Positions 30,846 to 38,060 of a stretch of 64,000 nt of DNA are shown here, piece after piece. The DNA lies in the NCBI RefSeq assembly GCF_014191425.1, contig NZ_JACHWP010000003.1:62001-126000 (forward strand), read 5' to 3'. The stretch is from Helcobacillus massiliensis. Its GTDB lineage: Bacteria > Actinomycetota > Actinomycetes > Actinomycetales > Dermabacteraceae. Under the pieces are notes generated by a model. It did no database searches, was not told the origin of the DNA, and saw only the letters and a program-made list of their open reading frames with translations. The translations under genes were made by a program, and so were the position numbers. Numbering within the stretch: the stretch's first letter is position 1; every line of letters begins with the position of its first letter.

Positions 30846-31321
30846 GCGATCAGTCCACCGGCGCTGTTGAGAAGCGCCTCGCCGAACTCGGCCTGACCCT
30901 GCCCCAGACTGCGAAGCCGCTGGCCGCATACGTGCCGGCAGTCGTGGTCGGCAACCTCGTGTACACCTCCGGTCAGCTGCCGGTGGTCAACGGCGAGGTG
31001 CCGGAGGAGGGCGCCGTCGGCCGCGAGGTCAGCGCTGACAGCGCGAAGGAGCATGCGCAGACCGCTGCTCTGAACGCACTGGCCGCCATCAAGGCGGAGA
31101 TCGGTGACCTCGACCGCGTCACCCGCATCGTGAAGCTGACTGGATATGTGTCCAGCGCCCCCGACTTCTACGGCCAGCCCGGTGTCATCAACGGCGCGTC
31201 CGAGCTGATCGGGAGCGTGTTCGAGGGTGAGGTCGGTCAGCACGCCCGCGCCGCCGTCGGCGTCGCCGCTCTGCCGATGAATGTCCCCGTCGAAGTGGAC
31301 ATCATCGCCGAGTTCCGGTGA
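30842..31321 (+). CDS. RidA/YjgF/UK114 family protein
   Basis: 159 residues, starting at GTG 30842 overlapping the previous stop. Homologues hydrolyse reactive enamine or imine intermediates made by PLP enzymes. The family blocks visible are YVPAVVVGNLVYTSGQLPVV, the helix SAKEHAQTAALNALAAIKAE, and VEVDIIAEFR at the end. The canonical E. coli RidA Arg that binds the substrate carboxylate is not obvious, placing this in the longer actinobacterial RidA-like subgroup (Rv3678c). The exact substrate is unknown. Confidence 0.87.
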   Translation: MSDQSTGAVEKRLAELGLTLPQTAKPLAAYVPAVVVGNLVYTSGQLPVVNGEVPEEGAVGREVSADSAKEHAQTAALNALAAIKAEIGDLDRVTRIVKLTGYVSSAPDFYGQPGVINGASELIGSVFEGEVGQHARAAVGVAALPMNVPVEVDIIAEFR

Positions 31322-32130
31322 CCACTGGACTTCATCGGGTCCGCGCGTCCAACGCGGGCCCGATGACGCTGTCCGGAACCAATTCGTACCTCCTGACCCG
31401 CGGCGAGACCGTGTGGGTGGTGGACCCCGGTCCGGCCGATCGCGACCACCTGCAGGAGCTGCTGGACGTGGTCGTCGCGACCGGCGCCCATGAGGTCGGC
31501 GGCATCGTGCTCACGCACCATCACGCCGATCACACCGACGGTGTGGCCGCGCTGCAGCGCGCTCTGTCGGCCGCGTCGAGGCGGTCCGGTCGCCGTGAGA
31601 TCCCCGTGTGGGCCGCCGACCCCCACCTCGTGCCCCGCAGCACCCCCATCCCGGACCTGATCGGCCCGATGGATGACCCCGTCGCGGAGGTGATCCGCAC
31701 CCCCGGGCACACGGGCGACTCCCTCTGCCTGCTGCTGCCGGGCGGGCGCCTTCTGACGGGCGACACCGTTCTCGGGCACGGCACGTCGGTGATCATGGCC
31801 GACGGGTCCCTGCGCACCTACCTTGATGTCCTCGGCTTCCTGCGCGATATGGCGGCCGATGGCACCCTGGTGTCCATCCATCCGGGTCACGGGGACGAGA
31901 TCGAGGGCCCGCAGGCGATCCATGAGCACCTCGGCGCGCTGATCGAGCATCGTGAGGCGCGAATCCGGGAGGTGCAGGCGGCGATGTGGGCGGACCTGAC
32001 GGTGGATCAGACGGTCGAGCACCTGTACGGCGAGCAGCTGTCGTTCGTGCCGGAGGAGCACCGTGCGCAGCTGCGGTCCGCGGCCGCTCTCAATGTGGAA
32101 GCGGCGATCGAGTACCTGTCGGGCAACTGA
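31318..32130 (+). CDS. metallo-beta-lactamase-fold hydrolase (Rv3677c-like)
   Basis: 270 residues from GTG 31318 (GTGA overlap with ridA). The di-metal motif is THHHADHTDG, followed by the His of RTPGHTGDSL, the Asp of LTGDTVLG, and a late HPGHG. The C-terminal helical segment resembles that of LACTB2-like hydrolases, some of which are nucleases. It is the third gene of the DUF4177-ridA-MBL operon and ends before a strong terminator shared with crp. Confidence 0.9.
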   Translation: MTTGLHRVRASNAGPMTLSGTNSYLLTRGETVWVVDPGPADRDHLQELLDVVVATGAHEVGGIVLTHHHADHTDGVAALQRALSAASRRSGRREIPVWAADPHLVPRSTPIPDLIGPMDDPVAEVIRTPGHTGDSLCLLLPGGRLLTGDTVLGHGTSVIMADGSLRTYLDVLGFLRDMAADGTLVSIHPGHGDEIEGPQAIHEHLGALIEHREARIREVQAAMWADLTVDQTVEHLYGEQLSFVPEEHRAQLRSAAALNVEAAIEYLSGN

Positions 32131-32195
32131 ACAGCCCCGACCCCGTCGGCCCCGCCGCAGCGCCCTGTCTCGCAGCGGACCCCGCTGGACAGAGA

Positions 32196-32250
32196 GAAGC
32201 GCCCCGTCTCCTCACCGTCCGAACCGGAACCGGTTCGCCGTGAGGGAAGC
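32196..32250. terminator. bidirectional terminator between the MBL and crp genes
   Basis: GAAGCGCCCCG (32196-32206) pairs with CGGGGCGCTTC (32240-32250). Inside it CCTCAC pairs with GTGAGG and the centre GAACCGGAACCGGTTC is itself self-complementary. The genes converge here. Confidence 0.8.
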
Positions 32251-32271
32251 GGGGCGCTTCTTCGTGCTGGG

Positions 32272-32949
32272 TCAGCGTGCGCGGCGGCGCAGACGCTCGA
32301 TGTCGATCAGCAGGACTGCGCGTGCCTCCAGGCGGATCCAGGAGCGGGACGCGAAGTCCGCGAGGGCCTTGTTGACGGTCTCACGGGAAGCGCCGACCAG
32401 CTGGGCGAGCTCCTCCTGCGTGAGGCCGTGGGAGACCATGATGCCGTCATCGGTCTGGCGGCCGAAGCGCTGCGCGAGGTCCAGCAGGTTCTTCGCCACG
32501 CGACCGGGAACGTCCGCGAACACGAGGTCCGCAAGGGAGTCGTTGGTCTTGCGCAGGCGGCGTGCGAGTGATGCGAGCAGGTGGCGGGCCACCTCGGGGC
32601 GCTGCGCGAGGACGCGGTACAGGTCCTGCTGGGTCAGCGAGTACAGGGTGGTCTCGGCGACCGCGGTGGCGGTGGCGTTGCGGGGAGCCGGGTCGAACAG
32701 GGACAGCTCACCGAGGGTCTCGCCCGGGCCGAGCACGGCGAGGAGGTTCTCACGGCCGTCACCCGACGCGTGGCCCACCTTGATCTTGCCGGAGCCGAGG
32801 ATGAAGAGGCGGTCGCCCTGATCCCCCTCGCGGAAGATGACGGAACCGCGGTGGAAGTCCTCCTGCGTCATCGAGTCGAGGACGGCCTGCTTGCCGTCGT
32901 CGTCGAGCGCGGCAAACAGGGGGGATGAGCGTACGATGTTTTCGTCCAC
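32272..32949 (-). CDS. crp: Crp/GlxR family global regulator
   Basis: 225 residues. It has a cyclic-nucleotide-binding domain (FREGDQGDRLFILGSGKIKV, then GELSLFDPAPRNATATA, the phosphate-binding cassette) and a C-terminal winged helix (THGLTQEELAQLVGASRETV type recognition region). It matches actinobacterial Crp (Rv3676) and GlxR, which respond to cAMP and control hundreds of genes. GTG 32949 has AGGAG 9 nt upstream. It is convergent with the MBL gene and divergent from nth. A near-consensus Crp site exists before the Tad operon at 52749. Confidence 0.95.
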   Translation of the reverse strand: MDENIVRSSPLFAALDDDGKQAVLDSMTQEDFHRGSVIFREGDQGDRLFILGSGKIKVGHASGDGRENLLAVLGPGETLGELSLFDPAPRNATATAVAETTLYSLTQQDLYRVLAQRPEVARHLLASLARRLRKTNDSLADLVFADVPGRVAKNLLDLAQRFGRQTDDGIMVSHGLTQEELAQLVGASRETVNKALADFASRSWIRLEARAVLLIDIERLRRRAR

Positions 32950-33037
32950 GATGATGGTCTCCTGAGCCTTGTGATGGTGTACGCATGACAGGGTACATCC
33001 CCTGATCGATCAACGGGTGAGAGAACGGAGATTCCCA

Positions 33038-33712
33038 GTGACCACGCCCGCTCCGAGCGGCGCCGCGGACCGCGCCCCTCTGCCCATGCCGACGGCCCGG
33101 ACCGTCCTGCACGAGCTGTACCCCGACGCCGCCTGCGAACTGGACTTCACCACCGCCTTCGAACTGCTGGTGGCGACCGTTCTGTCCGCGCAGACCACCG
33201 ATGTGCGCGTCAACCAGGTGACCCCCGCGCTGTTCGGCTCCTATCCCACGCCCGAGGCGATGGCGGAGGCCGAACACGCGCACGTGGCGCAGATCCTTCA
33301 CCCCCTGGGCATGGGGGCGCGCCGCGCGGAACGGGTCATCCGGCTCTCCCAGCAGCTGCTCGCCGACCACGGCGGCGAGGTCCCGGACGATCAGGACGCG
33401 CTGGAAGCCCTCGCCGGAGTGGGCCGCAAGACGGCCCACGTGGTGCGCGGCAACTGGTTCGGGCAGTCCCTGCTGACCGTTGATACGCACGTGGGCCGCC
33501 TGTCCGCGCGCTTCGGCTGGAGCGCGAAGAAGAGCCCCCTGGCGATCGAGAAGGACGTGGTCGCGGTGGCGGAGGCGGCCCACGGCGACACCGACCTCAC
33601 CCTGCTCAGCCATCAGATGATCCTGCACGGGCGGCGCGTATGCACGGCGCGTCGGCCCGACTGCGGCGCCTGCCCGCTGCAGGAGGCGTGCCCCCAGGTG
33701 GGGGTTGCGTGA
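33038..33712 (+). CDS. nth: endonuclease III
   Basis: 224-residue base-excision repair glycosylase/AP lyase for oxidised pyrimidines. The helix-hairpin-helix has LAGVGRKTAHVV with catalytic Lys 131, and Asp 149 follows in VDTHVGRLSARFG. The [4Fe-4S] cluster ligands lie in VCTARRPDCGACPLQEACP. GTG 33038 is chosen over GTG 33017 since CGGAG precedes it properly. It overlaps the NUDIX gene by GTGA, as in the mycobacterial nth neighbourhood. Confidence 0.96.
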   Translation: MTTPAPSGAADRAPLPMPTARTVLHELYPDAACELDFTTAFELLVATVLSAQTTDVRVNQVTPALFGSYPTPEAMAEAEHAHVAQILHPLGMGARRAERVIRLSQQLLADHGGEVPDDQDALEALAGVGRKTAHVVRGNWFGQSLLTVDTHVGRLSARFGWSAKKSPLAIEKDVVAVAEAAHGDTDLTLLSHQMILHGRRVCTARRPDCGACPLQEACPQVGVA

Positions 33713-34407
33713 GCACTCCGCCCAGTCCTGACAGGGTCCCCGCGTTCCTCGACGCCCTGCGCACCCACCTCGCCGCCGAGCGCCCCTGGGCTGATGTCCC
33801 CGCCCAGGACGGCGCCGTATCCGACTCGGCGGTGCTCGCGCTGATCAGCGGCACCAGCCTGGACGACGCCGCGATCCTCATCGAGGAGCGCGCCCACACG
33901 ATGCGCTCCCAGCCGGCCCAGTTCGCGCTGCCGGGCGGCCGACGCGACCCGGGCGACGCCACCGCCGAAGCCACCGCCGTGCGCGAAACATGGGAGGAGG
34001 TGGGGCTGAGCGCGGACCGCTTCACGGTGCTCGGGGCCCTCCCCCCGGTGGTGCTGGCGCTGCGGGACATCCGGGTGGTGCCGGTCATCGCGTGGATGCC
34101 GTCGGCCCCCGCCTCCCTCACCCTGAGCGAAGCGGAGGTGCACCGGGTGCTGTGCCCGCCGCTGCGGGGCCCCGGTTCGCTCAGCGACCCAGCGGTGGTG
34201 TGCTGGGCGCGGGCGATGGGCCGCAGCATGGGGGAGGCGTACGATCTGCCGCAGGACCCGGACGACCCGGATGACGATGCGTTCGTGTGGGGCTTCACAG
34301 CGGGGCTGCTGCGGCGCCTGCTGGCGGCGATCGACCCGTCGCTCGTGGTGGAGCCGACCGAGGAGAGGCCCGTTCCCGCGTACAGGGTGTGGCGGCCCGC
34401 CGGGTAG
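33709..34407 (+). CDS. NUDIX hydrolase (CoA pyrophosphatase-like, Rv3672c type)
   Basis: 232 residues. The Nudix box GGRRDPGDATAEATAVRETW-EEVGL has the required Arg-Glu-x-x-Glu-Glu. The N-terminal segment around MRSQPAQFALPGG resembles the CoA-pyrophosphatase (UPF0035) signature. It is translationally coupled to nth. The genes that follow Rv3672c in mycobacteria, a thioredoxin-like protein and the serine protease Rv3671c, are absent here; csp comes next. Confidence 0.9.
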   Translation: MSTPPSPDRVPAFLDALRTHLAAERPWADVPAQDGAVSDSAVLALISGTSLDDAAILIEERAHTMRSQPAQFALPGGRRDPGDATAEATAVRETWEEVGLSADRFTVLGALPPVVLALRDIRVVPVIAWMPSAPASLTLSEAEVHRVLCPPLRGPGSLSDPAVVCWARAMGRSMGEAYDLPQDPDDPDDDAFVWGFTAGLLRRLLAAIDPSLVVEPTEERPVPAYRVWRPAG

Positions 34408-34410
34408 ACT
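34405..34410 (+). promoter_or_regulatory. candidate -10 box for csp
   Basis: TAGACT overlaps the end of the NUDIX gene. The transcript would have a leader of about 80 nt before GTG 34498. A long leader is usual for cold-shock mRNAs. The -35 is not clear. Confidence 0.35.
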
Positions 34411-34497
34411 GGAGCGGATCAACGATCACAGATGCGTCGCGCGCAGAACCCTGCGACCGCTGACGCAGGCGAGCCGAGAACGAGGAGTGCGAGAGAC

Positions 34498-34881
34498 GTG
34501 CCCAAGGGACGAGTGAAGTTCTTCGACGTGGAGAAGGGCTTCGGATTCATCACCAGCGAGGATCGGACCAGCGTATACGTGAACGCCTCGGTCCTCCCCG
34601 ATGGTCTGACCAGCCTGCGTCCGGGCACACGCGTCGAGTTCGACATGGTCGACGGTCGCCGCGGACCCCAGGCGCTGTCCGTTCAGCTCCTGGAGCGCAG
34701 CCCGTCCGTGGCGCGCAACCGCCGCACCCCCGCGAAGGACATGGTGCTGATCGTTGAGGACCTCATGCAGCTGCTGGACGGAGCCTCGACGTCGCTCCGC
34801 CGCGGCCGCTACCCCGAGAAGCAGCAGGCGGAGAAGATCGCCTCCGTGCTGCGTGCCGTTGCCGACGATTTCGAGGCGTGA
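34498..34881 (+). CDS. cold-shock domain protein with C-terminal extension
   Basis: 127 residues. The cold-shock domain fills the first ~65 residues with RNP1 (KGFGFI) in FFDVEKGFGFI and a degenerate RNP2 (VYVNAS). About 60 further residues are helical and basic (SLRRGRYPEKQQ), absent from classical 67-residue CspA but typical of the actinobacterial csp upstream of DUF3027. GTG 34498 follows AGGAG by 10 nt. The stop overlaps the next gene start (GTGA). Confidence 0.9.
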   Translation: MPKGRVKFFDVEKGFGFITSEDRTSVYVNASVLPDGLTSLRPGTRVEFDMVDGRRGPQALSVQLLERSPSVARNRRTPAKDMVLIVEDLMQLLDGASTSLRRGRYPEKQQAEKIASVLRAVADDFEA

Positions 34882-35837
34882 GCATGACGAAGAAGGCGAA
34901 GCTGGACGCCGTGAGCGCAGCGGCCGTTGACCTGGCCGCTGAGGCGCTCGTGGACGTCACCGAGTCAGGACAGGTGGGTGCGCATGTGCGCGCCGAAGCG
35001 ACCGGCGAACGCCTGGTCACCCACGTGTTCGAATCCACCATCGAGGGCTACGCCGGTTGGTACTGGATCGTGACGCTTGCGCGCGCACCCCGCGCGAAGC
35101 AGCCGACGGTGTGCGAGACCGCGCTGGTCCCGGGCGATGACGCCCTCCTGGCGCCGGAGTGGAAGCCGTGGGCGGAGCGCCTGCGCCCCTCCGATGTGGG
35201 AGCCGACGACGTCCTCCCGTACCGCGAGTTCGATGAGCGCCTCGAACAGGGCTTCGAGCAGACCGACGCCGCGGAGGAGGACCGCGCGGTGCAGTGGGAG
35301 CTGGGCCTGGGGCGCCCCCGTGTGCTGTCCCGTGAGGGCCGCGAGGAGGCCGCGACCCGCTGGCACGGCAGCGACTTCGGACCGAAGCCGCTGTCCAACC
35401 GTCGCCGCCGCGGCACGGTGCAGGCGCACTGCTCCTCGTGCGGGTTCCTGTCCCTGCTGTCCGGGTCGCTGCGCCAGGAGTTCGGTGTGTGCACCAATGA
35501 ATGGTCCCCGGCAGATGGTCGCGTGGTGTCCCTGCAGTACGGCTGCGGCGCCCACTCGGAGACCCGGTCCGGTGACGAATCCACCGGTGAGGAGCTGCCG
35601 CCGGCGGTTCTCGACGACAACGAAGTGGACTTTGTGGATCGCTTCGAGGAGAAGTCGATCATCGACGAGAAGCTCCTGCAGAAGGAGATCGAGAAGGCCG
35701 CGAAGGCGGACGCCGCCAAAGCCGACGCCGCCAAGGCCGAGGACGGCAAGCGCGACGGTGCTGAGGCCGATGGCGCGAAGGCCGACCAGGCCGATGACAG
35801 CACGCGCGATGACGTCGCGAACGAAGACCAGGCGTAG
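34878..35837 (+). CDS. DUF3027 family protein
   Basis: 319 residues, actinobacteria-specific. The conserved core (about 15-240) contains the pattern TIEGYAGWYWIVTLAR, and a zinc-like set of cysteines in HCSSCGFL ... GVCTNEWSP ... YGCGAHSE. The last 60 residues are a degenerate Lys-Ala-Asp repeat (AAKADAAKADAAKAED). It is coupled to csp by a GTGA overlap; an ATG six bases later is an alternative start. Function unknown; the pairing with csp suggests an RNA- or stress-related role. Confidence 0.88.
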   Translation: MSMTKKAKLDAVSAAAVDLAAEALVDVTESGQVGAHVRAEATGERLVTHVFESTIEGYAGWYWIVTLARAPRAKQPTVCETALVPGDDALLAPEWKPWAERLRPSDVGADDVLPYREFDERLEQGFEQTDAAEEDRAVQWELGLGRPRVLSREGREEAATRWHGSDFGPKPLSNRRRRGTVQAHCSSCGFLSLLSGSLRQEFGVCTNEWSPADGRVVSLQYGCGAHSETRSGDESTGEELPPAVLDDNEVDFVDRFEEKSIIDEKLLQKEIEKAAKADAAKADAAKAEDGKRDGAEADGAKADQADDSTRDDVANEDQA

Positions 35838-35858
35838 GACTGACCCCGTGGGCCCCGC

Positions 35859-36995
35859 TCAGCCGAGCGCGGCCTGAGCCAGCAGCGCCTCCAGCGCCAA
35901 CTGCGGCGGCACGTTCCCGCCGATGCGCTCACGCGCCGTCCCCACCGCATCCAGCATCGCCAGGCTCGACGCCGGCGTGCTGTACTCCGCGCGCGCCTGC
36001 AGAGCATCCATCACACCCTCGTTGATGATCTCCGCACCCGCATTCAGCTGCAGGGTCAGCATATCGCGGAACACCGAATGGATGTCCAGCAGGAACCGGT
36101 CGATCACATCGCGGGTCATGCGGGTGGCGCGCTTCTTCGCCTCATCCTCCAGCTGCTTCAGCTGCGACCGCAGCTGCGGCGGGATCCGCCCCGCAGCTTC
36201 CTGACCCGTGGCGCGCAGGAACTCCTCCTGCTGCGACTGCGCCACCCGGTCGGCTTCATCCTTCGCCTCCGCGTTCGCCGCCTCCACCAGCTTCTGCGCA
36301 TATGCAACCGCGCCGCCCACACTGGTCAGCGCCAGCAGCGCCCGCGCCGCCTCCTCGCGCTGAGCCAGTGCCTCCGGCTGATGCACGTACCGGCGCGCAA
36401 TCCCGATATGGCCCTGCGCTGCCCGCGCCGCCCGGCTCGCCGTCTGCGGATCCGCGCCGTCCCGGCGCGCAAGCAGGTCCGCCACATCCGCCGGCGCCGG
36501 TGTCACCAGCGTGACGAGCCGGCAGCGGGACCGGATCGTCTGCGCCATGTCCTGCGCCGACGGCACGCACAGCATCCAGATCGTCCGCGGCGGTGGTTCC
36601 TCGATCGCCTTCAGCAGCACGTTGAACGTGCCCGCGCTCATCCGGTCCGCATCCTCCACGATGATGATGCGGTACGGCGCGGTCGCGGGGGAGCGCTGCG
36701 CAGTCGCCACCAGTGACCGCACCTCGTCCTTCGAGATCGAGAGCGTATCCGTCGCCACCACCGCCACATCGGCGTGGGACCCCGCGAGGACCATGCGGCA
36801 CGCGTGGCACTGCCCGCACCCGTTGGCCTGCTCGCACTGCAGCGCCGCCGCGAACGCCCGCGCCGCAATCGACCGGCCCGACCCGGGCGGCCCCGCGATC
36901 AGCCACGCCTGCGCCAGATTCCCGCCGGGGGCGAGGGCCCGCGTGAACTGCTCGATCGCGGCCCGCTGGCCGACGACCTCATCCCACACGCTCAC
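35859..36995 (-). CDS. holB: DNA polymerase III delta-prime subunit
   Basis: 378-residue clamp-loader subunit. The P-loop is GPPGSGRS, with Arg in place of the usual Lys, in line with delta-prime being a non-ATPase. The zinc module CEQANGCGQCHAC, the Walker-B-like IIVEDADRMSAGTFNVLLKAIEEP region, and IRSRCRLV (SRC motif) are all visible. GTG 36995 overlaps the tmk stop by 4 bp. The gene pair tmk-holB is common in bacteria. Confidence 0.94.
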   Translation of the reverse strand: MSVWDEVVGQRAAIEQFTRALAPGGNLAQAWLIAGPPGSGRSIAARAFAAALQCEQANGCGQCHACRMVLAGSHADVAVVATDTLSISKDEVRSLVATAQRSPATAPYRIIIVEDADRMSAGTFNVLLKAIEEPPPRTIWMLCVPSAQDMAQTIRSRCRLVTLVTPAPADVADLLARRDGADPQTASRAARAAQGHIGIARRYVHQPEALAQREEAARALLALTSVGGAVAYAQKLVEAANAEAKDEADRVAQSQQEEFLRATGQEAAGRIPPQLRSQLKQLEDEAKKRATRMTRDVIDRFLLDIHSVFRDMLTLQLNAGAEIINEGVMDALQARAEYSTPASSLAMLDAVGTARERIGGNVPPQLALEALLAQAALG

Positions 36996-37741
36996 AGCTG
37001 TCCCAGCTTCTCCGCCACCACGGCGGCGTGCGTGCGGGCCCATCCGGTGATGGCGTCCCGCAGCTGCTCAGTGACCTCATCGATCCCCGCGCCTGCATCG
37101 ATCACGGCCCACCGGTCCGGCTCCTTCGCTGCACGCTCCAGGTACGCGGAACGGACGCGCTCATGGAAGTCGAGGGCCTCGCGCTCCAGCCGGTCATGCG
37201 TCCCCACATCGCGGCGCTCCGCCAGCTTCTGAGGTGCGATGTCCAGCAGCAGCGTCAGGTTCGGCATCAGACCGCCCACCGCCCACATGCTCAGCGACTC
37301 GACGTCTTCGACCGGGAGGGTGCGGCCCGCCCCCTGGTACGCGACCGACGAATCCAGATACCGGTCCGTCAGCACGATCCCGCCGGCGTCCAGATGCGGC
37401 CGGATCACCGTCTCCACATGGTGGGCGCGGTCCGCGGCGTACATCAGCGCCTCCGCGCGGTCCGCCACATGGTCCGAATGCAGGATCAGGGAACGCAGCT
37501 CGGCGCCCAGAGCGCTGCCGCCCGGCTCCTTCGTCCGCAGCACCGGCGGGCCGGTCGGAGCCCCGCCGGGCCGGGACCCGTCGGCCCCCGAGGAGAAGCC
37601 GACGAACGGGCTCTCGGGGCCGGAGAGGAACTCGTGCACGCGCGGCATCTGGGTGGTCTTGCCGCCGCCGTCGCCGCCCTCCAGGGAGATGAACAGTCCG
37701 CTCTCAGCGGTGCGGGCAGCAGGGGGAGTCAGCGAAAGCAT
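36992..37741 (-). CDS. tmk: thymidylate kinase
   Basis: 249 residues; phosphorylates dTMP to dTDP. The P-loop is EGGDGGGKTT, the dTMP-binding block is DRYLDSSVAYQG, and KEPGG (DR/EP-loop) precedes it. About 30 extra residues (Gly/Pro/Ser-rich, near 45-70) are inserted between the P-loop helix and KEPGG, longer than usual. It lies upstream of and coupled to holB. Confidence 0.95.
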   Translation of the reverse strand: MLSLTPPAARTAESGLFISLEGGDGGGKTTQMPRVHEFLSGPESPFVGFSSGADGSRPGGAPTGPPVLRTKEPGGSALGAELRSLILHSDHVADRAEALMYAADRAHHVETVIRPHLDAGGIVLTDRYLDSSVAYQGAGRTLPVEDVESLSMWAVGGLMPNLTLLLDIAPQKLAERRDVGTHDRLEREALDFHERVRSAYLERAAKEPDRWAVIDAGAGIDEVTEQLRDAITGWARTHAAVVAEKLGQL

Positions 37742-37799
37742 GCCGCCATTCTCGCAGATCCCCGCGAGAGAACCCGAGCGGTACTGACGCGACTGTGGA

Positions 37800-38000
37800 G
37801 GACTGGCAGGCTACTCGTCGTAGACGTGCCCGAGGCCCGACGCCCGACGCCCGCATCTCCTTCACGCGCTGGTGGTCGTGCTCCACACTGAGCACGGAGT
37901 ACCCGTACTCCTCGGTCAGCTCACGGTACGCGGCACGACCCACCGTGCCCATGCCCGGCACGATCGCGTTCGCATCCCCCAGCTCGATCGGACGGTCCTC
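37800..38000 (-). pseudogene. TrkA_N-domain remnant of a cation:proton antiporter
   Basis: The translation reads RPIELGDANAIVPGMGTVG, RAAYRELTEEYGYSVLSVEH and DHQRVKEMRASG. This is a Rossmann NAD-binding domain (G-x-G-x-x-G) as found at the C-terminus of Kef-type antiporters. Upstream the antiporter is missing: the frame abuts a run of nine G (38001-38009), and downstream it degenerates. A deletion has left only about 50 recognisable codons between tmk and topA. Confidence 0.6.
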
Positions 38001-38060
38001 GGGGGGGGGAGGAACGGAGGGTCCATGCCGCCGCGCCGCGGGACGGGCGCGGCGCGCGGG

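Noticed and set aside
32960-32985. Possible Crp autoregulatory site upstream of crp (TGCGTACACCATCACA on the minus strand)
   Set aside because: Right half-site is perfect but the left half matches only two of five bases.
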